Source: Massilia sp. W12
Lineage (GTDB): Bacteria > Pseudomonadota > Gammaproteobacteria > Burkholderiales > Burkholderiaceae_D
Assembly: GCF_037300705.1 (NCBI RefSeq)
Contig: NZ_CP147776.1
Location: forward strand, 5,834,857 to 5,898,856
Reading direction: 5' to 3'
DNA: 64,000 bases
The number at the start of each line of letters is the position of its first letter. Positions within the stretch are counted from its first letter, which is position 1. A model generated the notes under the pieces. That model saw only the letters and a program-made list of their open reading frames with translations, had not been told where the DNA came from and searched no databases. Shown here in pieces: positions 10,262 through 17,834 of this stretch. Position numbers and translations under genes: made by a program.

Positions 10262-11095
10262 TTATGCGGCGGCCAGACTGGCGCGCAGGCTGTCGCAAGT
10301 GGCGATGCGCACCCCTTGCGCTGCGCAGCGCTGTAAAAATTCCGCATACTGCGCCTCAAACCCGGCCACCGCGCTGATCGCATCGCGCAGCAGGGTCAGC
10401 CTGGGCGCCAGTTGCGGCGCATATTGCAGCAAATGTTCCACGCTGGCTTTCACGCAATGGCTGCCGGCCTCGCCGGCCACAATCAGATGCTCTGCTTGCG
10501 CTAATGCTTGCAGCAAGGCGTGGTTCAAGCCGGTTTCCGGCGCATCTTCCACGGGCACTTCAGCGCACAGCGCGGAATAGTGTTCGGTCAAGGGATGCGC
10601 GCCTTTGTGAATCAATTGAATGCTGCGCGCGTGTCTATCTTCCCAGTCATTGCAGGCGTGCAGCAAATCGCTGTGAATCGCCTGTCCCCATGTGCCGATT
10701 TGGCAGTGCACCGGCCAAATCATTAATTGATAACGGCCTTGCGCATCGAGCTGGCGCAAATAACGCGCGACCCACTCCGCCTGTTGCGGCTGGCGCGGCC
10801 GCCAGCGGCCCTGTTGCAGATCGCTCAGGCTGATTTGGGTGAAGGGAGGCGGGTTGTGGCCGGCGGCGTCTTGCCAAAAACCGGGGTGGGCGATATCGAT
10901 GCGGTGATGGGAATCGAGGGTGATGCTGATGGCCGCGAAGGCGTTGCCGCTGCTGTGCAGCAATTGCGCCAGGCGCTGCATATCGGCGTGTGCGCCGGGC
11001 ACCGGCAAGGCCGGCTGCGTTTGCGGCGGCAAACTGGCGGCGGGCAGATCGCAGAAATCGTTTTGCGGATCAATGATCAATAAATGCGTGCGCAT
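10262..11095 (-). CDS. Cysteine hydrolase, nicotinamidase-like (isochorismatase fold)
   Basis: A 277-residue member of the isochorismatase-like hydrolase superfamily. The catalytic Asp is in [10 protein letters not shown] at the N-terminus and the nucleophilic Cys in [11 protein letters not shown] near residue 212. Position as first gene of a pncB-nadE-nadM operon argues for nicotinamide deamidation to nicotinate, which feeds pncB. It is longer than E. coli PncA (about 213) and the metal-binding His pattern is not fully clear, so a related amidase activity remains possible. The ATG at 11095 follows AGAGGAA. Two inverted repeats and a candidate promoter lie 67-130 bp upstream. Confidence 0.75.
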   Translation of the reverse strand: MRTHLLIIDPQNDFCDLPAASLPPQTQPALPVPGAHADMQRLAQLLHSSGNAFAAISITLDSHHRIDIAHPGFWQDAAGHNPPPFTQISLSDLQQGRWRPRQPQQAEWVARYLRQLDAQGRYQLMIWPVHCQIGTWGQAIHSDLLHACNDWEDRHARSIQLIHKGAHPLTEHYSALCAEVPVEDAPETGLNHALLQALAQAEHLIVAGEAGSHCVKASVEHLLQYAPQLAPRLTLLRDAISAVAGFEAQYAEFLQRCAAQGVRIATCDSLRASLAAA

Positions 11096-11161
11096 GATAT
11101 TCCTCTTTTCATGAAGCGCTAAGCGCCCTTGCGCTTGCAAGGATCTTAGCCTGTTTGCAAG

Positions 11162-11180
11162 CAGTTTGAAAATCAAACTG
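11162..11180. promoter_or_regulatory. Perfect inverted repeat in the NAD operon leader
   Basis: CAGTTTGA-AAA-TCAAACTG, a perfect 8-bp palindrome with a 3-base centre. It lies in the predicted transcribed leader just downstream of the candidate promoter and 67 bp before the first gene of the NAD operon. It could be an operator or an RNA hairpin. Confidence 0.5.
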
Positions 11181-11190
11181 GCATGAGGGC

Positions 11191-11219
11191 AGTCTAGCTT
11201 ACTTAGTTTAATTTTGCAA
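11191..11219 (-). promoter_or_regulatory. Candidate sigma-70 promoter of the NAD salvage operon
   Basis: On the minus strand TTGCAA (11219-11214) is followed after 17 bases by TAGACT (11196-11191), giving a start point near 11184. The match to consensus is moderate. The 25-bp inverted repeat at 11201-11225 overlaps the -35 element and the spacer, which is where a repressor would bind. Confidence 0.4.
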
Positions 11220-11225
11220 CTAAGT
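11201..11225. promoter_or_regulatory. Perfect inverted repeat over the NAD operon promoter
   Basis: ACTTAGTT-N9-AACTAAGT, a perfect 8-bp inverted repeat. It overlaps the -35 and spacer of the candidate promoter of the nicotinamidase-pncB-nadE-nadM-HEAT operon. NAD genes in other bacteria are controlled by NrtR, NiaR or NadR, but I cannot match this palindrome to any of them with certainty. Confidence 0.5.
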
Positions 11226-11376
11226 GATTTCATGAATCCTTCCCATCGCAGCGGTATGACGCAGCTCTGCCTGCAGCGGCCAGGGCGGGCCGCCTTGCAA
11301 GCTTGAGACAGGGCGTTGGAGGTCAGGTTTTGCGTTGATGGCAGTGAAATGGCAAAACCTTGCAGCGGGATGCGCG

Positions 11377-13392
11377 TTAATTCATGCCGCGCTGCGCCAG
11401 CCAGGCGGCAAAATCAGCATGTTTGCGCAAATTCTGGAACTGCGCTTCATGCAACAGCGCTTGCACTTGTTCACCCTGGCCGTTTTGCAAAGCTTGCTCC
11501 AAGGCGCGCATGCAGCTGTCAGCCTCGCCGCTCTGCGCGTATAGACGCGCCAGCGTCAGGCTGGCGCTGCCGCTTTGAATTTGTTCCGCCAGCTCGGCGG
11601 CTGCAATCGCGGTCGCACGCAATTCTGCGCTGCGCGCCGGCTCCCAGTTCGCTTGCCGCAATAAACTGGCCATTAATTCCTGGAACGAGGCCTCATGCAA
11701 TAATGCTTGCACTTGGCCATCCTGGCCGCTCTGTTCGGCCTGCTCCAGGGCGCGCAAGCAGGAATTCAACTCCCCATCCTGGGCGTATAAACGCGCCAGC
11801 GCCAGGCTGGCGCTGCCGCGCTTGATTTGCTCGGCTTGTTCGCCTGCCGCGCGCGCCGCTGCGCGCAATTCCGCGCTGTGCGCCGGCGCCAGTCCGGCTT
11901 GCTGCAATAAGCTGTGCATCAAGGCCAGCGCTGCCGGTGCAAAATCCGGCGCGCTGTTGAGCGCTTGACGGAATTTGTCTTGCGCCAACTGCCATTTTTG
12001 CAAAGCCTGCGGCGCCGCAGTTGCGGCTAAAGCCTGTCCCTGTGCTTGAAGCGCATAACCCCAGCGCTGTAACACCAGATGGTTGTCGGGCATGATTTCG
12101 TGTGCGCTGGCGAATTTTTCATGGGCCAATTCCCATTTCGCCTGCGCCGCTGCAGGATCGCTGGCGGCCAGGGCCTGGGCCGCATGCGCCAAGTCTTCGC
12201 CCCAGTGACTCAAAGCCTCGTACATATCCGGCTTGATGTGCAGGGCGGCGCCGTATTTTTGCGCCGCCTGAGTCCATTTCAATTGCGCCTGATTGCTGTC
12301 GCTGTGCGCCAGCTGGCTCGCTTCATCTTCCAGTAATCTGCCTTGGCGCAGCAATGCCCAGGCCGCCACTGTCCGCTGGCGCTCCGTCGGGTGGGACAGT
12401 CCTGCGAATTCGCGCAGCAATTGTTCAAGCTTGCCGGCCATCAGCAGCGCCATCAAGTCCACGCTTTGATCATCATGGCGCGCGCGGCTGTCGGCGATTT
12501 GCCGGCGCAGTTCGGCATGTGCAGTGCGTCCCTCATCGCCGCCAGTGTCAAAGTCGATATGGGCGATGATTTTTTCAATATGCTCAAAAGGACGGCTTAG
12601 CAGCGGGGGCGGAAAGCAGTCCAGTTTTTGCGCCAGACCTTTTAAAAAATCGTCGGCATGCAGTCCGCCATGGAAATACGCTTGCTTTTCCGGGTTGCTC
12701 AATAATTTGTCGATCACAATTTGCGAAGGTTGCGCGCGGCTGCCGATCCAGTACAAACCATTGTCAAACACCGGCACTTCAGCCAGCACATCCAACAGCG
12801 GATCCGCCGCGCCGCTATAACCCAGCACCACCCAGATGCGGTGGGTGCCGGTGTTGGCCACAATTTGCTGCAAGCGCTGGCGGTGCGCCTGCAGTTCCGC
12901 ATCTGCATTCAAGATGGTGAAACCGGTGTGTTGTCCGTTCAAATAAAACACCGAGCGCGGTGCGATGCGCGCCGGCTTGAATTCCTGCGCCACCGCCAAA
13001 TCATACACCGCAGGAAATTCACCCACCATGGAGCAGGCGCGCATGATCAGCGGATCAAAGTTGACGGTCAGAATGCGGTCGATTTTGCGCAAGTGAAACA
13101 TTTGCGCCAAGGCCAGATGCGCCCAATTCACTTTGGCCTGTTCCATATGGCGCGATAACAGTTTGCTGCGTTGTGCGCTGGTCAACTCCGCCATCACACT
13201 GTTATAACTTTTGTCGCGCGCGCGCGCATATGCGCGGGGAAAATCGCGTTCAATTTCCGCCAGCAGGCCGTTGGCCAGCGGAATCCCGGCGCTTTTCGAG
13301 GCGCCGGCCCCGATCAGGAAAACACATTCGCCATCGGCATGGCGGATCACTTCGGCAATATCGTCCAATGTGCGGCTGGCGTAAGCGCTCAT
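11377..13392 (-). CDS. SIR2-like domain protein with C-terminal TPR repeats
   Basis: 671 residues. The N-terminal SIR2 fold (about 1-280) has the nucleotide-binding GAGAS (28-32) in VFLIGAGASKSAGIP, the TVNFD motif (109-113) and VVLGYSGAADPL (188-199). Where the catalytic His of SIR2 NADases is expected (LHG) the sequence reads YLNGQHTG, with Asn152 (codon AAC). From about 370 come helical repeats: three KW-type TPR units (372, 420 and 467), then a duplicated module (505-574 and 587-656). SIR2 proteins with large sensor C-termini are often anti-phage NAD-depleting effectors; this one may be active, non-catalytic or use the nearby His155. It lies directly upstream of the NAD operon on the same strand, separated by 281 bp. 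Confidence 0.8.
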   Translation of the reverse strand: MSAYASRTLDDIAEVIRHADGECVFLIGAGASKSAGIPLANGLLAEIERDFPRAYARARDKSYNSVMAELTSAQRSKLLSRHMEQAKVNWAHLALAQMFHLRKIDRILTVNFDPLIMRACSMVGEFPAVYDLAVAQEFKPARIAPRSVFYLNGQHTGFTILNADAELQAHRQRLQQIVANTGTHRIWVVLGYSGAADPLLDVLAEVPVFDNGLYWIGSRAQPSQIVIDKLLSNPEKQAYFHGGLHADDFLKGLAQKLDCFPPPLLSRPFEHIEKIIAHIDFDTGGDEGRTAHAELRRQIADSRARHDDQSVDLMALLMAGKLEQLLREFAGLSHPTERQRTVAAWALLRQGRLLEDEASQLAHSDSNQAQLKWTQAAQKYGAALHIKPDMYEALSHWGEDLAHAAQALAASDPAAAQAKWELAHEKFASAHEIMPDNHLVLQRWGYALQAQGQALAATAAPQALQKWQLAQDKFRQALNSAPDFAPAALALMHSLLQQAGLAPAHSAELRAAARAAGEQAEQIKRGSASLALARLYAQDGELNSCLRALEQAEQSGQDGQVQALLHEASFQELMASLLRQANWEPARSAELRATAIAAAELAEQIQSGSASLTLARLYAQSGEADSCMRALEQALQNGQGEQVQALLHEAQFQNLRKHADFAAWLAQRGMN
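11425..11880 (-). repeat. Tandem in-frame duplication in the TPR region of the SIR2 gene
   Basis: Two copies of a module of about 70 codons lie 82 codons (246 bp) apart: 11671-11880 and 11425-11634. Both encode SAELRA...GSASL-LARLYAQ...RALEQ...VQALLHEA with only scattered substitutions, indicating a fairly recent internal duplication in the putative sensor region. Confidence 0.75.
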
Positions 13393-13615
13393 GCGGTCTC
13401 CAAAGGATGGGAATCAGCTGGTGGATATTGTCCCATTGTAGGGGATCGGGCGCAGTTTGGCGTGTTTGATGCAGAGAAATGGAAGACTGTGTTGGTTGGA
13501 TGAGGCGCAGATTTTTGCCGCCTGCAACGTGTTGTGAATCAGGCGGCTTGATGCATCGATGCGCGCTTACATGGCCATCAACAGGATGTGCAGCGGGCGC
13601 CCCCGCCAGTGCGCA

Positions 13616-13643
13616 AAAAACCGCCGGGGGGCCGGCGGTTTTT
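13616..13643 (-). terminator. Rho-independent terminator of the CsgG-like lipoprotein gene
   Basis: A perfect 12-bp stem (AAAAACCGCCGG / CCGGCGGTTTTT) around a GGGG loop. The A-run on one side and T-run on the other allow termination in both directions. It ends the lipoprotein gene just upstream on the minus strand. Confidence 0.85.
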
Positions 13644-13658
13644 CAGCGCGGCGCATGC

Positions 13659-14447
13659 TTAACGTTTGGTCGCCACCGCCGGCGGCATTTCCTTGGCCAG
13701 CAATTGGCGCACTTGCGGCACCAGTTTGTTGTGGGCGTCCAGGAAGGCGGCGACAATCACCTTGGCTTCGTTGGTGTTGCTCCAACCCGCGCCGACCCCG
13801 CTCACGCCGCCCAGCGAAAAGCCGCCTATGCCCAGATCGGTGGCTTTGGCGGCGCCGGTGGCGGCGGCGATTTGTTCGGTGGTTTCATTGTCGGTCAGCA
13901 AGAGCGCGACTTGCGCTTCTTTAAATGTCACTTTTTCCGCCGCGCCGCTGAAATTCTGCAAAACCGGAATATGCGCCATCAGCGCGCCGATGCCGCCGCC
14001 GGCTTTGTTTTCCGAAAAGGTCAGGCTGGGGGTGAGCGTGTATTGCGCTTCGTAACCTTTGCCTTTATGTACGGTGGAATCTTTGCGGATGATGCCTTGC
14101 GCCTTTAATTCCTGTTCCTGAATCGTGGCTTTCAAGCCGGCGGCGCGATCGACCACGCGGAAGCAGCCGCTTTGTTGCGCTAACAGACGGATTAAGGGAA
14201 TCGGCGAGGTCGGCAGATTGTAATGGCTCGATACGGTATAGCCATTTGCGTTTTCCACCAGCGCCAGGGTGGCGACCGGCGCATCGCATTTCACTAATTG
14301 CGGGCTGGCGGCAGTCGCGCCGGCAGGCCCGGCAGCCCCGGTGACGACCGAGCCGCCTTCGCCGAGTTCGGTTTTCTTTTGACCGCATGCAGCCAGCACA
14401 AGGCAGGCCAGGATGGCGCCAAGGCGCAGGAATGAAGGGGAAGTCAT
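13659..14447 (-). CDS. Lipoprotein resembling the CsgG/HfaB family
   Basis: A 262-residue exported protein with a signal peptide ending in a lipobox, LVLAAC (lipidated Cys21). The remainder contains family-like elements: LIRLLAQQSGCFRVVDRAAGLK resembles the region of CsgG-type proteins where a pair of helices precedes the strand, YTLTPSLTFSE is a conserved strand, and a glycine-rich stretch (GGFSLGGVSGVGAGWSN) follows. CsgG/HfaB proteins are outer-membrane-associated secretion or holdfast-anchoring lipoproteins. No csg or hfa genes are nearby, so a specific secretion role cannot be assigned. Terminators flank it, so it appears monocistronic. Confidence 0.55.
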   Translation of the reverse strand: MTSPSFLRLGAILACLVLAACGQKKTELGEGGSVVTGAAGPAGATAASPQLVKCDAPVATLALVENANGYTVSSHYNLPTSPIPLIRLLAQQSGCFRVVDRAAGLKATIQEQELKAQGIIRKDSTVHKGKGYEAQYTLTPSLTFSENKAGGGIGALMAHIPVLQNFSGAAEKVTFKEAQVALLLTDNETTEQIAAATGAAKATDLGIGGFSLGGVSGVGAGWSNTNEAKVIVAAFLDAHNKLVPQVRQLLAKEMPPAVATKR

Positions 14448-14572
14448 AAAGATTTGATGAAAAAAATTAAGAAAACTGCATCACGATACCATGCTTCTCT
14501 GGTTTTTTTCGCAGCTGTGTTCTTTATTTTTGAGAAAAAGCAATCTGTGTTGTTTTTCCCTGCGAATGAAAA

Positions 14573-14599
14573 AAAACCGCAGCATGGCGCTGCGGTTTT
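14573..14599 (-). terminator. Rho-independent terminator of phoX
   Basis: An 11-bp perfect stem (AAAACCGCAGC / GCTGCGGTTTT) with a five-base loop. On the minus strand it is followed by a run of T, right after the phoX stop codon. Confidence 0.85.
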
Positions 14600-14616
14600 G
14601 GCAGGCGAGGGGAGCC

Positions 14617-16848
14617 TCAGGAGCCGATTTTGCCGCCGTCGTTTTTGGTGATGACGATGGTGGCTGAGCGCGGGCGTTTGCCGGGGCCATAGCCGACATT
14701 CGATGGCCATTGGCTGGTGTACTTAGTCGGATCGGCGATATTCGCCATCTTGGTGCTTTCGCCCGGGTGCTGGATGTTGACAAACAGCGCCTTACCGTCC
14801 GGGGTTTCGGCGATGCCGGTCAGCTCGCAATCCACCGGGCCGACCAGGAAGCGCTTCAAGGTGTCTGCGCTGGCGGCTTTGCCGACATAGGTGGTGACAT
14901 CCAGTGTGCCGCCGGCGGCTTTCGGATAGCTCAACACTTTTTTGCCGCCATCGCCGACCTGACCCGGCAAGGCGGCCAGCATCATGCAGTTGGTGACATC
15001 GGTATAGGCGCCGTCGTCGGTTTGGATCCAGCAGATGCCGGTGGCGCGGCTGAAGGCCAGGCCGTCCGGGCTGGACATGTCCTGGTCGCTGGTGAGTGCG
15101 GACAGATTGACCTTGCCGGCATCGGCCCCGGCTTCTGCTGCGAACAGATAAATATCCCAGGTGAAGCTGGTGCCATTTGAGCCGCCATTTTCACGCATGC
15201 GCAGCAGGTGGCCGTTCGGGTTGCCTTGTTGCGTGCTTGTGCCTTTCATATCGGTGTAAGCACGCGGGTTGGCGGAGTCCGGCGCCAGTTGCGAGCCGCC
15301 CGAGGGTTCCACCCGGCGGTTGCTGTTATTCGTCAGCGCATAATAGATTTCGCCGTTGGCCGGATTCACCGAGCACCATTCCGGGCGATCCATCTTGGTC
15401 GCGCCCACAGCGTCCGCCGCCAGACGCGCATTCACCAGCACGTCGGCCTGATCGGCGAAGGCGTAGCTGGCGTAGGCCGCGATTTGCGGATTGCTGATGC
15501 TCAGCTCAACCCAGTCGCCAGTGCCGTCTTCTTTGAATTTGGCGACGTACAGCTTGCCATCATCCAGATATTTGTCGCCCATCGCCAGCGCGTCGCCGTT
15601 GGCGTCGGCGGCGTCCCAGTTTTTGTTCGACACATATTTGTAGATGTATTCATTGCGCGAATCGTCGCCCATATACACCGCCAGCGGTTTGCCGGCGGCG
15701 GGCAGGCCGAAGGCTGCGCTTTCGTGGGCGAAGCGGCCCAGGCCGGTGCGTTTTTTGCCCAGACGGGTTTTGTTATACGGGTCGAATTCGACGATATAGC
15801 CCATCGCGTTCATTTCATTGCGATAGTCTTCGCTGGCGGCGGCGCCGCTCTTGCTGATATTCCAGCGTGCGTATTTGTCATCGCTGCCGCCGCTTTCCCA
15901 GCCGTGGCGTGAGGCGGCGCCCTGGCTGCGGCCATAGCGTTTGAGCGAGGCGACGCTCTTGTCATTGGCGCGCGCCGTGTCGTCAGTGGCGCTGCGGGTG
16001 AAATAGCCGGCCCAGTTTTCTTCGCCGGTGAGGAAGCTGTTCCACGGCGTGCGCCCGGTGCCGCAGTTGTTCAGGGTGCCGCGCGTTTTGACGCCGGTGG
16101 GTGAGTATTTGGTGACCATCAGCGCATTGCCGCGCGCCGGGCCGGACAGTTCGATATCGGATAAGCAGGTGACGCGCGCGTTGAAGCTGGAGTCTTTCAC
16201 ATATTCCCATTTGCCGCCGTTTTTGCGCACTTCGACAATTGCGATACCGTGTGCGGCGGTTTCTTTGTCGATTTCTGCAGCCGGGCGCGGCAGGGTGGAT
16301 GTGCCGCCGTTTTCGTGCATGAAGAAAGAACTCAGTTTTTCATCGGTGGTGGCTTCGTGGTTGATCGCCAGCAGGCCGCGCTCGTTTGCGCTCAAAGATG
16401 CTTTGCCGTCAGCGGACAGGCCAAACCATTCCATGCCGTCGTGGTGATCGCCGCTGCGGTTTTCAAAGCCTGTGTCCGTGCCATCGTTTTTATAGGCCGG
16501 GGTGGCGGCGTTGAGCGGATCGCCCAGGGCCAGCAGGACGCTGGCGGTGTAGCCTTCCGGCACTTTGACCATATCGGCCAGGCTCTTGGCCACGGCAGTA
16601 AAGCCGAGCAGCTTCGGTTCCGGCGCCGGCGGCGTCGGTGCGGTGACTGTGCTGGAGCTGCCGCCGCAGGCAGACAGACCGAGTGTGCCCAGAACCATGC
16701 CGGCGCTGCTGGCGATGCCGCCGCGCAAAAGATTGCGGCGGCTGATGCGGGCTTGCAAAACAGAGGAAAATTCCGGATTGGCGCTGTTGTTAAAGCCAAT
16801 ATCGTCGGGATCTACGCCAAGGGTGCGGGAATCGGAAGAGTTTTTCAC
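14617..16848 (-). CDS. phoX: PhoX family alkaline phosphatase, Tat-exported
   Basis: A 743-residue member of the PhoX (DUF839) family, Ca/Fe-dependent phosphomonoesterases that release phosphate from organic esters in the periplasm. A twin-arginine signal is seen at SRRNLLRGGIASSAG (Arg37-Arg38), after an unusually long N-region, followed by a hydrophobic stretch ending LGLSACGG. The family motif HHDGMEWFGL is at about 135, and LLAINHE, GRFAHESAAFG and DGLAFSRATG with metal-ligand acidic residues follow. The length fits bacterial PhoX. A Pho box 58 bp upstream indicates PhoB control. It stands alone between terminators, downstream of the PHB genes. Confidence 0.92.
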   Translation of the reverse strand: MKNSSDSRTLGVDPDDIGFNNSANPEFSSVLQARISRRNLLRGGIASSAGMVLGTLGLSACGGSSSTVTAPTPPAPEPKLLGFTAVAKSLADMVKVPEGYTASVLLALGDPLNAATPAYKNDGTDTGFENRSGDHHDGMEWFGLSADGKASLSANERGLLAINHEATTDEKLSSFFMHENGGTSTLPRPAAEIDKETAAHGIAIVEVRKNGGKWEYVKDSSFNARVTCLSDIELSGPARGNALMVTKYSPTGVKTRGTLNNCGTGRTPWNSFLTGEENWAGYFTRSATDDTARANDKSVASLKRYGRSQGAASRHGWESGGSDDKYARWNISKSGAAASEDYRNEMNAMGYIVEFDPYNKTRLGKKRTGLGRFAHESAAFGLPAAGKPLAVYMGDDSRNEYIYKYVSNKNWDAADANGDALAMGDKYLDDGKLYVAKFKEDGTGDWVELSISNPQIAAYASYAFADQADVLVNARLAADAVGATKMDRPEWCSVNPANGEIYYALTNNSNRRVEPSGGSQLAPDSANPRAYTDMKGTSTQQGNPNGHLLRMRENGGSNGTSFTWDIYLFAAEAGADAGKVNLSALTSDQDMSSPDGLAFSRATGICWIQTDDGAYTDVTNCMMLAALPGQVGDGGKKVLSYPKAAGGTLDVTTYVGKAASADTLKRFLVGPVDCELTGIAETPDGKALFVNIQHPGESTKMANIADPTKYTSQWPSNVGYGPGKRPRSATIVITKNDGGKIGS

Positions 16849-16905
16849 GGCAGAGTCCTGTTGCAGGTGGGTAATAAAAACAGACCTGCATGCTATGGCG
16901 TTTCA

Positions 16906-16923
16906 GTGACAGGAAGATGACAT
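16906..16923 (-). promoter_or_regulatory. Pho box (PhoB site) upstream of phoX
   Basis: On the minus strand ATGTCAT-CTTC-CTGTCAC: two 7-bp direct repeats with a 4-base spacer, each differing from the consensus CTGTCAT at one position. It lies 58-75 bp upstream of phoX, as expected for phosphate-starvation activation. Confidence 0.75.
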
Positions 16924-16933
16924 CTGCAAAAAA

Positions 16934-16960
16934 CAAGCCGCAAGGCGCGTGAGCGGCTTG
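16934..16960 (-). terminator. Rho-independent terminator of phaB
   Basis: An 8-bp perfect stem CAAGCCGC / GCGGCTTG with an 11-base loop. On the minus strand it is followed by a run of six T. It lies 25 bp after the phaB stop. Confidence 0.8.
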
Positions 16961-16984
16961 CGGCTGTTGCGGCTGGCCTGCGGA

Positions 16985-17725
16985 TCAGGACATGTGCTGG
17001 CCGCCGTTAATCGCGATATTGGCGCCGGTCAGGAAGGCGGCTTCTTCTGACGCCAGATAGGCGACCAGGCCGGCCACTTCTTCCGGTTTGCCCAGGCGCG
17101 CCATCGGGATTTGCGGAATGATTTTGGAATCCAGCACTTCTTGCGGAATCGCCATCACCATCTTGGTGCCGATATAACCCGGCGAAATGGTGTTGACCGT
17201 GACGCCTTTGCGCGCCACTTCCAGCGCCAGCGCTTTGGTGAAACCGTGCATGCCGGCTTTGGCGGCGGAGTAATTGGTCTGGCCGAACGCGCCTTTTTGC
17301 CCGTTGACCGAGGAAATATTGATGATGCGGCCCCAGTTGCGCTCCACCATGCCGTCGCACACCGGCTTGGTCATATTGAACACTGAGTCCAGATTGGTTT
17401 TCATCACATCATCCCAGGCCGCCTTGTCCATTTTCTTGAAGGTCATGTCGCGTGTGATGCCGGCGTTATTCACCAGCACATCGACCGGGCCGATTTCTTT
17501 GGTGATGCGGGCGATGCATTCCTGCGCCGAATCATAACTTGCCACATCGCATGGGTAAGCATGGAATTCGTGGCCCTGTTCTTTCATCGTCGCCAGCCAT
17601 TCTTCCCATTTTTTATTGCCCGGGGAGTAGGTGGTGACAACGGTGTAACCGAGCGCCGCCATTTTGATGCAGATTGCTTCCCCCAAACCACCCATACCAC
17701 CAGTTACCAATGCGATTCTAGACAT
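16985..17725 (-). CDS. phaB: Acetoacetyl-CoA reductase (NADPH)
   Basis: The second enzyme of polyhydroxybutyrate synthesis, reducing acetoacetyl-CoA to (R)-3-hydroxybutyryl-CoA. A short-chain dehydrogenase: ALVTGGMGGLGEA (TGxxxGxG) near the N-terminus, LVNNAGITRD, and the catalytic Ser in INISSVNGQKG with YSAAK. The 246 residues equal the Cupriavidus enzyme in length. The start at MSRIALVTGG is preceded by AGAGGA; ten further in-frame residues upstream are unlikely to be used. It follows phaA after 109 bp that holds two strong hairpins. No phaC is in the window, so the synthase gene lies elsewhere. Confidence 0.95.
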   Translation of the reverse strand: MSRIALVTGGMGGLGEAICIKMAALGYTVVTTYSPGNKKWEEWLATMKEQGHEFHAYPCDVASYDSAQECIARITKEIGPVDVLVNNAGITRDMTFKKMDKAAWDDVMKTNLDSVFNMTKPVCDGMVERNWGRIINISSVNGQKGAFGQTNYSAAKAGMHGFTKALALEVARKGVTVNTISPGYIGTKMVMAIPQEVLDSKIIPQIPMARLGKPEEVAGLVAYLASEEAAFLTGANIAINGGQHMS

Positions 17726-17780
17726 TTGTTCCTCTGCCATGTTTTCAATGTTCACCTGTGCTTGTCACAGGGCCGTGCGC

Positions 17781-17832
17781 GGCAGGCCAGGGGAGGCCTG
17801 CCTTGGCGCAGCCGGCGGGTGGCCGGCTGCGC
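17781..17832. terminator. Two adjacent hairpins between phaA and phaB
   Basis: GGCAGGCC/GGCCTGCC (17781-17802, 6-base loop) and GCGCAGCCGG/CCGGCTGCGC (17806-17832). There is no T-run after either, so they may be weak terminators, mRNA-processing or stabilising elements setting the phaA:phaB ratio. Confidence 0.4.
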
Positions 17833-17834
17833 TG

